Source: Geodermatophilus sabuli
Lineage (GTDB): Bacteria > Actinomycetota > Actinomycetes > Mycobacteriales > Geodermatophilaceae
Length of the DNA stretch: 64,000 bases
Direction of reading: 5' to 3'
Assembly (NCBI RefSeq): GCF_900215145.1
Contig: NZ_OBDO01000013.1
Coordinates: forward strand, 62,001 to 126,000
Below the pieces are notes generated by a model. The model ran no database searches. It was not told where the DNA came from and saw only the letters and a program-made list of their open reading frames with translations. This document shows positions 16,892-25,648 of this stretch, piece after piece. Made by a program: the position numbers and the translations under genes. The number at the start of each line of letters is the position of its first letter. The stretch's first letter is position 1.

Positions 16892-19024
16892 ATGACGCTG
16901 ACCGACCTGCCCATGCCCGGGACGGCGACGGTGCGCGGCGCCTGCCCGTGCGACTGCCCGGACACCTGCGCGCTGGAGGTGACCGTCGAGGACGGCGTCG
17001 CCACGCGGGTGCGGGGCGACCGGTCGCACCCGTTCACCCGCGGCGGGCTCTGCGTGAAGATGAACGACTACGAGCGCACCGTGTACAGCCCCGACCGTGT
17101 GCTGTACCCGATGCGGCGGACCGGCCCCAAGGGCAGCGGGCAGTTCGAGCGGATCTCCTGGGACGCCGCGCTGGACGAGATCGCCGCCCGCTTCACCGAG
17201 ATCGCGGAGACCTTCGGCCCCGAGGCGATCATGCCGGTCAGCTACCTGGGCACGCAGGGCATCCTCAACGGGCTCAACGTCGGCGACCCGTTCTTCAACC
17301 GGCTGGGCGCCACGATCAGCGAGCGCACCTACTGCGACTCCGGCTCGTGCACCGCGTACGCGATGACGGTGGGACCGACCGCCGGAGTCGACCCCGAGTC
17401 GTTCGTCCACGCCCGCTACATCGTCATCTGGGCGAACAACATGCTCAGCACCAACCTGCACCTGTGGCCGTTCGTGGCCGAGGCGCAGCGCCGGGGCGCC
17501 AAGGTCGTCGTCATCGACCCGGTCCGGCACCGGACGGCGCGGCACGCGGACTGGTACATCCCCATCCGGCCCGGCACCGACGGAGCGCTGGCGCTGGCGA
17601 TGATGCACGTGATCATCGGTGAGGGGCTGACCGACGAGGACTACGTGGCCCGGTACACGGTGGGCGCCGCGGAGCTCGCCGAGCGGGTCCGGCAGTACAC
17701 GCCGGAGTGGGCCAGCGGAGAGACCGGCATCCCGGCCGACGACATCCGGACGCTGGCCCGCGAGTACGCGGCGGCCAGCCCGTCGGTGATCCGCATCGGG
17801 GTGGCCATCGAGCGGCACGCCGGCGGCGGGCAGACCGTGCGCGCGATCTCCTGCCTGCCGGCGCTCACCGGTGCGTGGCGCCGGCCCGGCGGCGGTCTGC
17901 TGCAGCTGCCGCTGTGGGCGTTCCCCGTCGACTTCCCGGCCTTCCTCGGCGCGGAGTTCATCCGGCCCGGCACCCGGGTGGTGAACCAGTGGCTGCTCGG
18001 CCGCGCGCTGACGGGGAGGCTCGAGCTCGACCCGCCGATCCGGGGGCTGATGGTCTACAACAGCAACCCGGTGGTGGTCTGCCCGGAGCAGGAGGAGATG
18101 GTCGCCGGGTTGTCGCGGGAGGACCTCTTCACCGTCGTCAGTGAGCACTTCATGACCGACACCGCCGACTACGCCGACATCGTGCTGCCGGCCACCACCC
18201 AGCTCGAACAGCGTGACCTGATGTTCTCGTGGGGCCACTTCTACGTGACCATGAACACCCCGGCGATCGCGCCGCTGGGGGAGGCGGTGCCCAACACCGA
18301 GCTGTTCCGCCGCCTGGCCGCCCGGATGGGGTTCACCGAGCCGGTCTTCACCCGCACCGACGAGGAGATGATCGAGGCGGCGTTCGACTGGTCCTCCCCG
18401 GTGCTGGAGGGCATCACGCCCGAGACGCTCGAGCGCGACGGCTGGGCCCGGCTGCGGCTGCCCGGCCCGGACGAGTACGCGCCGCACGCCGAGGGTGGCT
18501 TCCCGACGCCGTCCGGGAAGGTGGAGTTCCTCTCCTCGGCCGCCGCGGGCGGGAACTTCGTCCTCCCGCTGTTCCGGCAGGGCTCCACCGAGCACCAGTC
18601 CGGCGAGCCGGTCGACCCGTTGCCGCACTACGTCCCGCCCCGTGAGGCGCCCGGCACCGGGCCGTTCCCGCTCACCCTGCTGTCACCGAAGTCGCACGCC
18701 TACCTCAACTCCAGCTTCGCCGACCGACCGGGGCAGCAGCGGGTGCAGGGCGACGACACCGTCGTCCACATGCACCCGGTCGACGCCGCTGCCCGCGGCC
18801 TGGTCGACGGTGCACCGGTCTGCGTCGTGAACGACCGGGGCCGGTTCGCCGCCCGCCTGCAGGTCACCGACGACGTCGCGCCGGGCGTGGTGGTGTCCCC
18901 GATGGGCGGCTGGCGCAAGCACGCCGGAGGCGCCACCGTGAACACGTTGAGCCCGTCGGTGTTCGCCGACCTGGGCCGGGCCCCGACGTTCTCCGACAAC
19001 CTCGTGGAGGTGCGGCCGGCCTGA
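16892..19024 (+). CDS. Molybdopterin-dependent oxidoreductase (bis-MGD family)
   Basis: This 710-residue enzyme belongs to the DMSO-reductase superfamily. The N-terminus holds a [4Fe-4S] motif with Cys18, Cys22, Cys26 and Cys54 (CPCDCPDTC ... GGLCVK). The cofactor-binding regions follow: ISWDAALDEI, TYCDSGSCTAYA near the expected molybdenum ligand, IVIWANNM and VVIDPVRHRTA. The C-terminal molydop-binding domain begins near PLTLLSPKSHAYLNSSF. ATG 16892 has GGAGGG seven bases upstream. No twin-arginine signal is seen, so it is probably cytoplasmic. No partner electron-transfer gene is adjacent and the substrate is unknown. Confidence 0.9.
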   Translation: MTLTDLPMPGTATVRGACPCDCPDTCALEVTVEDGVATRVRGDRSHPFTRGGLCVKMNDYERTVYSPDRVLYPMRRTGPKGSGQFERISWDAALDEIAARFTEIAETFGPEAIMPVSYLGTQGILNGLNVGDPFFNRLGATISERTYCDSGSCTAYAMTVGPTAGVDPESFVHARYIVIWANNMLSTNLHLWPFVAEAQRRGAKVVVIDPVRHRTARHADWYIPIRPGTDGALALAMMHVIIGEGLTDEDYVARYTVGAAELAERVRQYTPEWASGETGIPADDIRTLAREYAAASPSVIRIGVAIERHAGGGQTVRAISCLPALTGAWRRPGGGLLQLPLWAFPVDFPAFLGAEFIRPGTRVVNQWLLGRALTGRLELDPPIRGLMVYNSNPVVVCPEQEEMVAGLSREDLFTVVSEHFMTDTADYADIVLPATTQLEQRDLMFSWGHFYVTMNTPAIAPLGEAVPNTELFRRLAARMGFTEPVFTRTDEEMIEAAFDWSSPVLEGITPETLERDGWARLRLPGPDEYAPHAEGGFPTPSGKVEFLSSAAAGGNFVLPLFRQGSTEHQSGEPVDPLPHYVPPREAPGTGPFPLTLLSPKSHAYLNSSFADRPGQQRVQGDDTVVHMHPVDAAARGLVDGAPVCVVNDRGRFAARLQVTDDVAPGVVVSPMGGWRKHAGGATVNTLSPSVFADLGRAPTFSDNLVEVRPA

Positions 19025-19061
19025 GCCCGACCGGCCGGGGAGCCGCTCCCGCGCGATCTGG

Positions 19062-19067
19062 CATGAT
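19062..19067 (+). promoter_or_regulatory. Possible extended -10 for the rpsP operon
   Basis: CATGAT is preceded by TCTGG. A similar arrangement (TGTGG then CACAGT) precedes rplS at 21702-21707. Both lie about 130 bases before a ribosomal protein gene. The rest of 19025-19198 is an untranslated leader with no ORF that I can support. Confidence 0.35.
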
Positions 19068-19198
19068 GGTGGGTCGAACACGGCGGTGGGCGGCCCTCTC
19101 ACCGTTGCCGGCCGTGTCCAGCCGCACCGCCCCCGGCGTACCCCCACGCGCCGCACGGGCGGGCACACGACCTGCGTTCGAGGAGAACACCACACACC

Positions 19199-19633
19199 GT
19201 GGCCACCAAGATCAAGCTCATGCGCCTGGGCAAGATGCGCGCGCCGTACTACCGCATCGTCGTCGCCGACGCCCGCACCAAGCGGGACGGCCGCTCCATC
19301 GAGACGATCGGCAAGTACCACCCGAAGGAGGACCCCTCCTACATCGAGGTCGACTCCGAGCGCGCGCAGTACTGGCTGGGTGTCGGCGCGCAGCCGACCG
19401 AGGCCGTCGCCGCCATCTTCCGGGTCACCGGTGACTGGCAGAAGTTCAAGGGCGAGCCGGCTCCGCCGCCCATGAAGGTCGCCGCTCCGAAGCCGGACAA
19501 GAAGGCCCTCTACGAGGAGGCCGTCCGCAACGCCGGGGGTGAGGAGTCGGCCGCCGGCGCCACCACGCCGAAGAAGAAGGCCGCGCCCAAGGCCGACGAC
19601 GCGGCTCCCGCCGCCGAGACGCCCGCCGAGTAA
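19199..19633 (+). CDS. rpsP: 30S ribosomal protein S16
   Basis: S16 is an assembly protein of the small-subunit body domain. The N-terminal 80 residues are standard ([49 protein letters not shown]). The gene encodes 144 residues, longer than the usual 80-90 residues of other phyla, because of an actinobacterial-style C-terminal tail rich in Ala, Lys, Pro and Glu. GTG 19199 follows AGGAGAA by a somewhat long spacer. It heads the rpsP-khpA-rimM-trmD operon. Confidence 0.96.
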   Translation: MATKIKLMRLGKMRAPYYRIVVADARTKRDGRSIETIGKYHPKEDPSYIEVDSERAQYWLGVGAQPTEAVAAIFRVTGDWQKFKGEPAPPPMKVAAPKPDKKALYEEAVRNAGGEESAAGATTPKKKAAPKADDAAPAAETPAE

Positions 19634-19636
19634 GAC

Positions 19637-19873
19637 GTGCTCGAAGAGGCGCTCGAGCACCTGGTCAAGGGCATCGTCGACCACCCCGAGGACGTCACGG
19701 TCGACCTGCTCAGCAACCGTCGCGGCAAGACCCTCGAGGTCCGGGTGCACCCCGACGACCTCGGCAAGGTCATCGGTCGGGGCGGCCGGACCGCCAAGGC
19801 GCTGCGCACCGTGATGACCGGCGTCGGGGGGCGCGGCCTGCGGGTCGACGTCGTCGACACCGACGGGCGCTGA
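19637..19873 (+). CDS. khpA: KH-domain RNA-binding protein KhpA
   Basis: This 78-residue single-KH protein belongs to the KhpA (YlqC) family, which binds RNA, often as a dimer with KhpB, and influences cell size and sRNA biology. The GxxG loop is GRGG in KVIGRGGRTAKALRTV, and the flanking helices are intact. The GTG start follows the rpsP stop by three bases. The position between rpsP and rimM is conserved across Gram-positives, which makes the assignment firm. Confidence 0.93.
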   Translation: MLEEALEHLVKGIVDHPEDVTVDLLSNRRGKTLEVRVHPDDLGKVIGRGGRTAKALRTVMTGVGGRGLRVDVVDTDGR

Positions 19874-19886
19874 GCCCTCTCCCGCG

Positions 19887-20435
19887 TTGAGCGCAGACGC
19901 GAGCAACACCACCGACACCGTGGTGGTCGGCCGGATCGGCCGGCCCCACGGTGTCCGTGGTGAGGTCACCGTCGAGGTCCGCACCGACGACCCCGACCTC
20001 CGCTTCGTCCTCGGGGCGGTCCTGCGGACCGACCCCGTCGACCGCGGTCCCGTGACCGTCACCGGACGACGCTGGCACCGCGACGTGCTCCTCCTGCAGT
20101 TCGAGGGCCCGGGGGGCCGGGTGGTCGACAGCCGGGAGGCCGCCGAGGAGTACCGCGACACCGAACTGCACGTCCCGATCACCGACCTCCCCGAGCTCGA
20201 CGACCCGGACGCCTTCTACGACCACCAGCTGGTCGGCCTCTCGGCCCGCCTGCCCGACGGCACCGTGCTCGGCGAGGTGACCGCCGTGCGCCACGAGGGC
20301 GCGGACCTGCTCGTCGTCCGCCGGGTCGAGGACGGCGAGCTGCTCATCCCGTTCGTGGCCGCGATCGTGCCCACCGTCGACCTGACCGTGGGCGTCGTCG
20401 TGGTGGACCCGCCCGAGGGCCTGCTGGACCTGTGA
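19887..20435 (+). CDS. rimM: Ribosome maturation factor RimM
   Basis: RimM binds S19 and helps mature the 30S head. The 182-residue protein has the N-terminal domain beginning [18 protein letters not shown], a linker, and the C-terminal PRC barrel ([33 protein letters not shown]). The start codon is TTG (TTGAGCGCAGAC), with GTT-rich rather than strong Shine-Dalgarno sequence upstream; a slightly later start is possible. Its stop overlaps trmD by GTGA. Confidence 0.94.
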   Translation: MSADASNTTDTVVVGRIGRPHGVRGEVTVEVRTDDPDLRFVLGAVLRTDPVDRGPVTVTGRRWHRDVLLLQFEGPGGRVVDSREAAEEYRDTELHVPITDLPELDDPDAFYDHQLVGLSARLPDGTVLGEVTAVRHEGADLLVVRRVEDGELLIPFVAAIVPTVDLTVGVVVVDPPEGLLDL

Positions 20436-21196
20436 GCGGACAGGCACACGAGCCGCGCGACGCCTTCCGGGTCGACGTCGTCACGATCTTCCCCGAGTAC
20501 CTGGCGCCGCTGCGCCAGTCGCTGCTGGGCAAGGCCGCCGAGCGTGGGCTGGTCAGCATCGGCGTGCACGACCTGCGGCAGTGGACCGACGACGTCCACC
20601 GCACCGTCGACGACGCCCCCTACGGCGGCGGCCCCGGCATGGTGATGCGCCCCGAGCCGTGGGGGCGCGCGCTGGACGCCGTCCGCCCGCCCGGCACCCG
20701 GCTGGTCGTGCCGACCCCCGCCGGGCGCCCCTTCACCCAGGCCACGGCCGCGCAGTGGGCCACCGAGCCCGGCCTGGTCTTCGCCTGTGGCCGCTACGAG
20801 GGCATCGACCAGCGCGTCGCCGAGTGGGCCGCGGACGCCGGCCCGGTGTCGGAGGTCTCCATCGGCGACTACGTGCTCGCCGGGGGCGAGTCCGCCGTGC
20901 TCGTCATGGTCGAGGCGGTCACCCGCCTGATCCCCGGCGTGGTCGGCAACCGCGAGTCGGTCGAGTACGACTCGCACGCCGACGGCCTGCTCGAGGGGCC
21001 GTCCTACACCCGCCCGGCCTCGTGGCGGGGCCACGACGTCCCGCCGGTGCTCCTCTCCGGGGACCACGCCGCGATCGCCCGCTGGCGGCGCGCGGAGTCC
21101 CTGCGCCGGACGGCGGCGCGTCGCCCCGACCTGCTGGCCGCCCTGCCCGAGGACGCGCTCGCGCCCGCGGACCGGGCGGCGCTGGAGGGGCCGTGA
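20432..21196 (+). CDS. trmD: tRNA (guanine37-N1)-methyltransferase TrmD
   Basis: TrmD methylates G37 of tRNAs that read CNN codons and prevents +1 frameshifting. The 254-residue SPOUT enzyme shows [22 protein letters not shown], the knot region [13 protein letters not shown] and [20 protein letters not shown], and the C-terminal DNA-like lobe with [11 protein letters not shown]. The start overlaps the rimM stop by GTGA and the stop overlaps the Nudix gene in the same way. Confidence 0.96.
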   Translation: MSGQAHEPRDAFRVDVVTIFPEYLAPLRQSLLGKAAERGLVSIGVHDLRQWTDDVHRTVDDAPYGGGPGMVMRPEPWGRALDAVRPPGTRLVVPTPAGRPFTQATAAQWATEPGLVFACGRYEGIDQRVAEWAADAGPVSEVSIGDYVLAGGESAVLVMVEAVTRLIPGVVGNRESVEYDSHADGLLEGPSYTRPASWRGHDVPPVLLSGDHAAIARWRRAESLRRTAARRPDLLAALPEDALAPADRAALEGP

Positions 21197-21693
21197 GCGA
21201 CCGCCCGTGGGTGCGCCCGACGGCGCGGGCCGTCGTCCTGGACCCCGCCGGTCGGGTGCTGCTGCTCGGTGCCCGGCTCACCGACCCCGCCGTCCCCCCC
21301 GGGGACGTGCTGTTCTGGTACACCCCCGGCGGGGGCGTGGAGGACGGCGAGAGCGTGCGCGGGGCCGCCGTCCGCGAGCTCGCCGAGGAGATCGGGCTGG
21401 TCGTCGAACCCGGCGACCTGGAGGGCCCGGTGTGGTTCCGGCGACACGTCGGCCCGTTCGCCGGCGTGCAGATCGACTCGCGTGAGACGTTCTTCGTCCT
21501 GCGCGACGTCGTCCACGACGTCGACCCCAGCGGGCGCACCGAGTTGGAGCTGCTGGGGGAGGAACCGCACCGGTGGTGGACCGCCGAGGAGGTCGCGGCG
21601 AGCCCGGTGCCCATGGCCCCGCGCGAGCTGGCGACCCTGCTCCCGGAGCTGCTGGAGGGGCCGTGGACGGGGCCGCCGCGCTTCGTGGCGTGA
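21193..21693 (+). CDS. Nudix hydrolase
   Basis: This 166-residue protein has the complete Nudix box [21 protein letters not shown], whose glutamates bind Mg2+ for hydrolysis of nucleoside-diphosphate derivatives. The [18 protein letters not shown] strand precedes the box. It starts with GTG inside the trmD stop (GTGA), so it is translationally coupled into the ribosome operon. That position is less usual than trmD followed directly by rplS. The substrate is unknown; an NTP-cleaning or mRNA-decapping role is possible. Confidence 0.88.
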   Translation: MSDRPWVRPTARAVVLDPAGRVLLLGARLTDPAVPPGDVLFWYTPGGGVEDGESVRGAAVRELAEEIGLVVEPGDLEGPVWFRRHVGPFAGVQIDSRETFFVLRDVVHDVDPSGRTELELLGEEPHRWWTAEEVAASPVPMAPRELATLLPELLEGPWTGPPRFVA

Positions 21694-21701
21694 AGATGTG
21701 G

Positions 21702-21707
21702 CACAGT
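21702..21707 (+). promoter_or_regulatory. Possible extended -10 for rplS
   Basis: CACAGT after TGTGG resembles the element before rpsP. It would give rplS its own leader of about 125 bases (to 21837), separate from the trmD-Nudix readthrough. No -35 is evident. Confidence 0.3.
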
Positions 21708-21837
21708 AGAGAGCTGCTGCGGACCGTCGGCTACCCGACGGGAGCTCCTCCCGGAGCGCAGCTCCCCGGATCGGACAGCCGGGGCCGCTCGCTGTCCGCA
21801 CCGTGAACGACGTAACCGCTAGGACAGGACTGCCGCG

Positions 21838-22194
21838 ATGAACACCCTGGACGTACTCGACGCCGACTCGCTGCGCGACGACATCCCCGAGTTCCGCCCG
21901 GGCGACACCGTCAAGGTGCACGTGCGCGTCATCGAGGGCAACCGGTCGCGCATCCAGGTCTTCCAGGGTGTGGTCATCCGCCGTCAGGGCGGGGGCATCC
22001 GCGAGACCTTCACCGTCCGCAAGGTCAGCTTCGGCGTCGGCGTGGAGCGGACCTTCCCGGTGCACACCCCGGTCGTCGAGAAGATCGAGGTCCTCACCCG
22101 CGGTGACGTGCGCCGCGCGAAGCTGTACTACCTCCGCGAGCTGCGCGGCAAGGCCGCCAAGATCAAGGAGAAGCGCGAGACCGTCTCTCGCTGA
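21838..22194 (+). CDS. rplS: 50S ribosomal protein L19
   Basis: L19 lies at the 30S-50S interface. The 118-residue sequence is canonical: [52 protein letters not shown] and [26 protein letters not shown] 21838 lies after AGGACAGGACTGCCGCG. It is separated from the preceding Nudix gene by 144 bases that probably contain a promoter. Confidence 0.97.
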   Translation: MNTLDVLDADSLRDDIPEFRPGDTVKVHVRVIEGNRSRIQVFQGVVIRRQGGGIRETFTVRKVSFGVGVERTFPVHTPVVEKIEVLTRGDVRRAKLYYLRELRGKAAKIKEKRETVSR

Positions 22195-22246
22195 CACGCT
22201 CCGGGCCGGGCACCCCGGCCTGACCGCGGCGGGTCTCCCGCGGCCG

Positions 22247-22252
22247 TACGCT
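22247..22252 (+). promoter_or_regulatory. -10 element of a probably leaderless lepB transcript
   Basis: TACGCT ends eight bases before the lepB ATG and no ribosome-binding sequence lies between them, so the transcript probably begins at or next to the start codon. Confidence 0.45.
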
Positions 22253-22260
22253 GGCTCCCG

Positions 22261-23241
22261 ATGAGCAGTGACCGGCCCGGGAGGCCCGCCGACGTCGTTC
22301 CGGAGGGCGAGGAGCCCCGCGGGGCCGGAGGCGCCGAGGCGGCCGGTGAGGGCCGGCTCGCCGACGACACCCGGCCGGTCGGGCGGGTCTCCGGTCGGCT
22401 GCGGCGACGGGACCGCCCGCAGGAACCGAAGAAGGGCTCGCTGCTGCGCGAGCTGCCCGTGCTGCTGCTCGTGGCCTTCGTGCTCGCGCTGCTGGTGAAG
22501 ACCTTCCTCGTGCAGGCCTTCTTCATCCCCTCGGGGTCGATGGAGCAGACGCTGCACGGGTGTCCCGGCTGCACCGGTGACCGGGTGCTGGTCAACAAGG
22601 TGCCCTACTGGTTCGGTGAGCCCGAGCCCGGCGACATCGTCGTCTTCGAGGGCCCCGACACCTGGTCGCCGGAGGTGGACGTCGCCGAGCCGAGCAACTG
22701 GCTCACCGGTGCGCTGCTGTGGCTGGGGCGGGCGGTCGGTGTGGCGCCGCCGAGCGAGGACGACTTCGTCAAGCGGGTGATCGCGACCGAGGGCCAGACC
22801 GTGCAGTGCTGCGACGCCGAGGGGCGGGTCACCGTCGACGGCGAGCCGCTCGACGAGCCCTACGTCTTCCAGGACTCCCCACCGGAGAGCCGGGCGTTCG
22901 GCCCGGTCACCGTGCCGGAGGGCCGGCTGTGGGTCATGGGGGACCACCGATCGGCGTCGGCGGACTCCCGCGTCCACGTCGGGGACCAGTACGCCGGCAC
23001 CATCGGGGTGGACGACGTCATCGGCAAGGCCGCACTGATCGTCTGGCCCCTGGAGCGGTTCGACACCCTCGACTCACCCGACATCCAGGGCCTCGAGGCC
23101 GCGGCGTCCGCCGGGGGCCGTGTGGTGCCGGAGTCCGGGGCGGCCGCGCTGGCCGCTCCCTACGCGCTGGGTCTGGTCGGTGCGGTGCCCCTCACCGCCT
23201 GGCGACGACGTCGGCGGCCCCCTCGCGCCCGCCGCGACTGA
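22261..23241 (+). CDS. lepB: Signal peptidase I
   Basis: Signal peptidase I removes signal peptides from secreted proteins. The 326-residue protein has a long cytoplasmic N-terminus (about 62 residues, charged), a membrane anchor at 64-83, and catalytic Ser93 in IPSGSMEQT. The general base is Lys171 in FVKRVIATEGQTV, and box E is GRLWVMGDHRSASADSR. A second hydrophobic segment near the C-terminus (APYALGLVGAVPLTAW) followed by an arginine-rich tail suggests a C-in topology. Two cysteine pairs (CPGC and CC) are unusual additions in the extracytoplasmic domain. Confidence 0.94.
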   Translation: MSSDRPGRPADVVPEGEEPRGAGGAEAAGEGRLADDTRPVGRVSGRLRRRDRPQEPKKGSLLRELPVLLLVAFVLALLVKTFLVQAFFIPSGSMEQTLHGCPGCTGDRVLVNKVPYWFGEPEPGDIVVFEGPDTWSPEVDVAEPSNWLTGALLWLGRAVGVAPPSEDDFVKRVIATEGQTVQCCDAEGRVTVDGEPLDEPYVFQDSPPESRAFGPVTVPEGRLWVMGDHRSASADSRVHVGDQYAGTIGVDDVIGKAALIVWPLERFDTLDSPDIQGLEAAASAGGRVVPESGAAALAAPYALGLVGAVPLTAWRRRRRPPRARRD

Positions 23242-23257
23242 CCCCGCCCACACCCCC

Positions 23258-23293
23258 GAGACCCGCCCTCCCGAACCCGGGACGGCGGGTCTC
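23258..23293 (+). terminator. Hairpin after lepB
   Basis: A perfect 10-bp stem (23258-23267 with 23284-23293) closes a 16-base loop 16 bases after the lepB stop. Confidence 0.55.
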
Positions 23294-23314
23294 GTCGTCC
23301 GCGGCGTCCGCTGA

Positions 23315-23511
23315 ATGGCCAGCCGGAATGGCGTCGCCATGTCGACAAGCACTCATCGATTGCCTTTACCGGTGTTATCGGTGTGACGGAGACTGCGCCA
23401 AAAACGGCTCCCGAGATTCTGCGGAGAATTCTTCGAAAAGGGTTCAAGCAACGGTCTCACCCGTCCGATGGATGTGGTGAGAGTTCCCGAATGCGTGAAA
23501 CGGAGTCAGTT
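23315..23511 (+). promoter_or_regulatory. AT-rich leader of the atypical response-regulator gene
   Basis: About 200 bases here are close to 50% GC by eye, in a window that is otherwise far above 70%. The stretch contains short symmetric sequences (ACCG-N7-CGGT near 23367-23382 and GAATTC at 23427-23432) and runs such as CCAAAAACGG and TTCGAAAAGG. An open frame extends back to 23383, but its residues do not look conserved. I read it as promoter plus 5' leader. Confidence 0.5.
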
Positions 23512-24225
23512 GTGTCTGCACCCCTGGGTAGCACCGCCCGCGGCGTCGCCCGCGTGCTCATCCTCGCCGACGCCCCCGTCCTGCGCAGGGGCCTGGTGAG
23601 CATGATCAACGAGACCGCCGGCATGCAGTCGGTCGGTACGCCGGGCGAGCTGCGCCGGGCGCTGACCCTCTTCGAGACCGCCCGCCCCGACGCCGTCGTG
23701 GTCGAGCTGGGGCAGGGACGTGCCGCCACCCTCAACGCCTGCCGGGACCTGCGCCGCCGGAACCCGCGGGTGACGATCGTCGCCGTCGGCACCTCCGAGG
23801 ACCCCGCCGTGGTGAACGAGGCGCTCGCCGCCGGCGTCCGCGGCTACCTCATGATCAACACCTCACCGACCCTGCTGGGCTGGGCGATCCTGGCCGCACG
23901 CGCCGGCCGCACCGTCGTCGACCCGCAGATCCGCCGCGTCGAGCCCTCCGCCACCCCGGCGGCCAAGCCGTTCACGCCGGAGGTGCCGCTCACCCGGCGC
24001 GAGTCCGACGTCCTCGACGAGCTGATCCAGGGCCAGTCCAACCGCCAGATCGGCCGCAACCTGTTCATCAGCGAGGACACCGTCAAGTCACACGTCAAGG
24101 CCATCCTGCGCAAGCTGGGTGCCCGGGACCGGGCGCACGCGGTGTCCCTGGTGCTCTCCTCGCGCAACGGCGGGTGCACCTGCGGCGTCCACAGCCTCGC
24201 GCCGGCCGCGCCCGCCGAGGTCTGA
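23512..24225 (+). CDS. Atypical LuxR-type response regulator (BldM/WhiI-like)
   Basis: This protein of about 237 residues has a receiver-like domain and a C-terminal LuxR helix-turn-helix (LTRRESDVLDELIQGQSNRQ, then IGRNLFISEDTVKSHVKAIL). The HTH resembles that of the Streptomyces developmental regulator BldM. The phosphorylation pocket is degraded. The usual Asp pair is reduced to one (LILADAP), the phospho-acceptor position reads VVVELGQ with Glu in place of Asp, and the conserved Lys is missing (GYLMINTS). It therefore probably works without phosphorylation. GTG 23512 has GGAG six bases upstream; ATG 23491 is an alternative. No kinase gene is adjacent. Confidence 0.82.
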   Translation: MSAPLGSTARGVARVLILADAPVLRRGLVSMINETAGMQSVGTPGELRRALTLFETARPDAVVVELGQGRAATLNACRDLRRRNPRVTIVAVGTSEDPAVVNEALAAGVRGYLMINTSPTLLGWAILAARAGRTVVDPQIRRVEPSATPAAKPFTPEVPLTRRESDVLDELIQGQSNRQIGRNLFISEDTVKSHVKAILRKLGARDRAHAVSLVLSSRNGGCTCGVHSLAPAAPAEV

Positions 24226-24348
24226 TCCCCGACTCCGGGTCCTCGCCGGCGACGCCTGGCGCGGACACCCGGGAGGCCCGTCCGGACCGTCCGCCTCCTC
24301 GGCGGTCCGCCGGGCGCCGACCGGGCCGCCTCGCGGCCCGACCTCCAC

Positions 24349-24379
24349 GGCCGGCCCCCTCTGACCCCGGGGGCCGGCC
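24349..24379 (+). terminator. Hairpin between the response-regulator gene and rnhB
   Basis: An 11-bp perfect stem (GGCCGGCCCCC at 24349-24359 with its complement at 24369-24379) closes a 9-base loop. The rest of 24226-24424 contains no ORF I can support. Confidence 0.6.
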
Positions 24380-24424
24380 CGTGGCGTCTCCGAGGCAGCG
24401 CGCGGTCGTGTCGCTCCCGCGTCG

Positions 24425-24430
24425 TACTGT
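24425..24430 (+). promoter_or_regulatory. -10 element of a probably leaderless rnhB transcript
   Basis: TACTGT ends nine bases before the rnhB ATG, with no Shine-Dalgarno sequence between. The arrangement matches that before lepB and ispG. Confidence 0.4.
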
Positions 24431-24439
24431 CGGACCGCG

Positions 24440-25210
24440 ATGGTCCTGCGTCCCACCCCCGCCGCCCCCGGCGCGCACGTCCGGAGCGCCGCGCCGGTCG
24501 ACGACCGCCCCGACGCCCTGTGGGTGATGGAGCGGTCGCTGCGCCGCCGTGGCTTCGCCTCCGTCGCCGGGGCGGACGAGGCCGGTCGCGGGGCCTGCGC
24601 CGGGCCGCTGGTCGCCGCCGCGTGCGTGCTCCCACCCGGACGCCGCGGGCGGGTGCCCGGCCTGGCCGACTCCAAGCTCCTCTCGCCGGCGACCCGCGAC
24701 CGGGTCCACGACGAGATCCTCGACCGCGCCGTCGCGTGGTCCGTCGTCGTCATCCCGGTGGCCGACCTGGACGCCCGGGGCATGCACGTCACCAACATCG
24801 AGGCGCTGCGCCGGGCCGTGTGGAACCTCGACCCCGGCGCGGACTACGTGCTGACCGACGGCTTCCCCGTGCCCGGGCTGGCCCGACCGACGCTGGCGGT
24901 GTGGAAGGGCGACCGGGTGGCCGCCTGCATCGCGGCGGCGTCGGTGCTGGCGAAGGTCACCCGGGACCGGATCATGCTCGAGCTCCACGAGCGCTGGCCC
25001 GAGTACGACTTCGCCGGGCACAAGGGCTACATCACCGACGTGCACAGCGCCGCACTCGACCGTCACGGCCCCTGCCCGGAGCACAGGATGCGCTTCGTGA
25101 ACGTGGCCCGGGCCAGGGCCGCACACGCCGAGCGGGCATCCCAGCTGACCGGCTCCGCCGCCATGGTCGATGATGGGCCCATGCGCCATGTGTCCGGAGA
25201 GCCACGATGA
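24440..25210 (+). CDS. rnhB: Ribonuclease HII
   Basis: RNase HII cuts DNA at embedded ribonucleotides and RNA-DNA junctions. The 256-residue protein has the catalytic motif GADEAGRGACAGPLVAA, GLADSKLLSPATRD, and downstream acidic residues in VLTDGFPVP. The basic-rich segment CIAAASVLAKVTRDRIM and GYITDVHSAALDRHGPC complete the family set. The N-terminus is about 40 residues longer than the minimal enzyme; a later in-frame start (MERSLRRRG) is possible. It overlaps the following DUF2469 gene by ATGA. Confidence 0.94.
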   Translation: MVLRPTPAAPGAHVRSAAPVDDRPDALWVMERSLRRRGFASVAGADEAGRGACAGPLVAAACVLPPGRRGRVPGLADSKLLSPATRDRVHDEILDRAVAWSVVVIPVADLDARGMHVTNIEALRRAVWNLDPGADYVLTDGFPVPGLARPTLAVWKGDRVAACIAAASVLAKVTRDRIMLELHERWPEYDFAGHKGYITDVHSAALDRHGPCPEHRMRFVNVARARAAHAERASQLTGSAAMVDDGPMRHVSGEPR

Positions 25211-25527
25211 GCACCGAGGACCTGGAGAAGTACGAGACCGAGATGGAGCTGCAGCTCTATCGCGAGTATCGGGACATCGTCCGGCAGTTCACCTACGTGG
25301 TGGAGACCGAGCGGCGCTTCTACCTGGCCAACGCCGTCGACCTGCAGGTCCGGGAGGCCGGTGGTGAGGTGTACTTCGAGCTGAAGCTCTCCGACGCCTG
25401 GGTCTGGGACATGTACCGACCGGCCCGGTTCGTGCGCAACGTGCGGGTGCTGACGTTCAAGGACGTCAATGTCGAGGAGCTGGACAAGCCCGACCTCGAG
25501 CTGCCCGAGGGGCCCCGCCTCACCTGA
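25207..25527 (+). CDS. DUF2469 family protein
   Basis: This 106-residue protein begins STEDLEKYETEMELQLYREY and contains FTYVVETERRFYLANAVDL and DAWVWDMYRPARFV, all diagnostic of the actinobacterial DUF2469 family. The function is not known. The family sits next to rnhB and yraN across Actinomycetota, as here, and its ATG lies within the rnhB stop. It is soluble and acidic, with no signal peptide. Confidence 0.92.
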   Translation: MSTEDLEKYETEMELQLYREYRDIVRQFTYVVETERRFYLANAVDLQVREAGGEVYFELKLSDAWVWDMYRPARFVRNVRVLTFKDVNVEELDKPDLELPEGPRLT

Positions 25528-25648
25528 CACCCCTGCAGGCTGCCTGAACACGAGGCCGCGGGGCCGCCGCGCGTCCACAGGGCCGCGGGCTGTCCACAGA
25601 CCGGCCGCGGCGCTGGAGGACGGCCTCCGCGCGCCGGACGGTCGGCGG

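Noticed and set aside
23375..23382. A FliA/WhiG-type -10 (ACCGATAA) on the minus strand in the AT-rich leader
   Set aside because: There is no TAAA-like -35 at the right distance, and it would point toward the lepB terminator with no gene to read.
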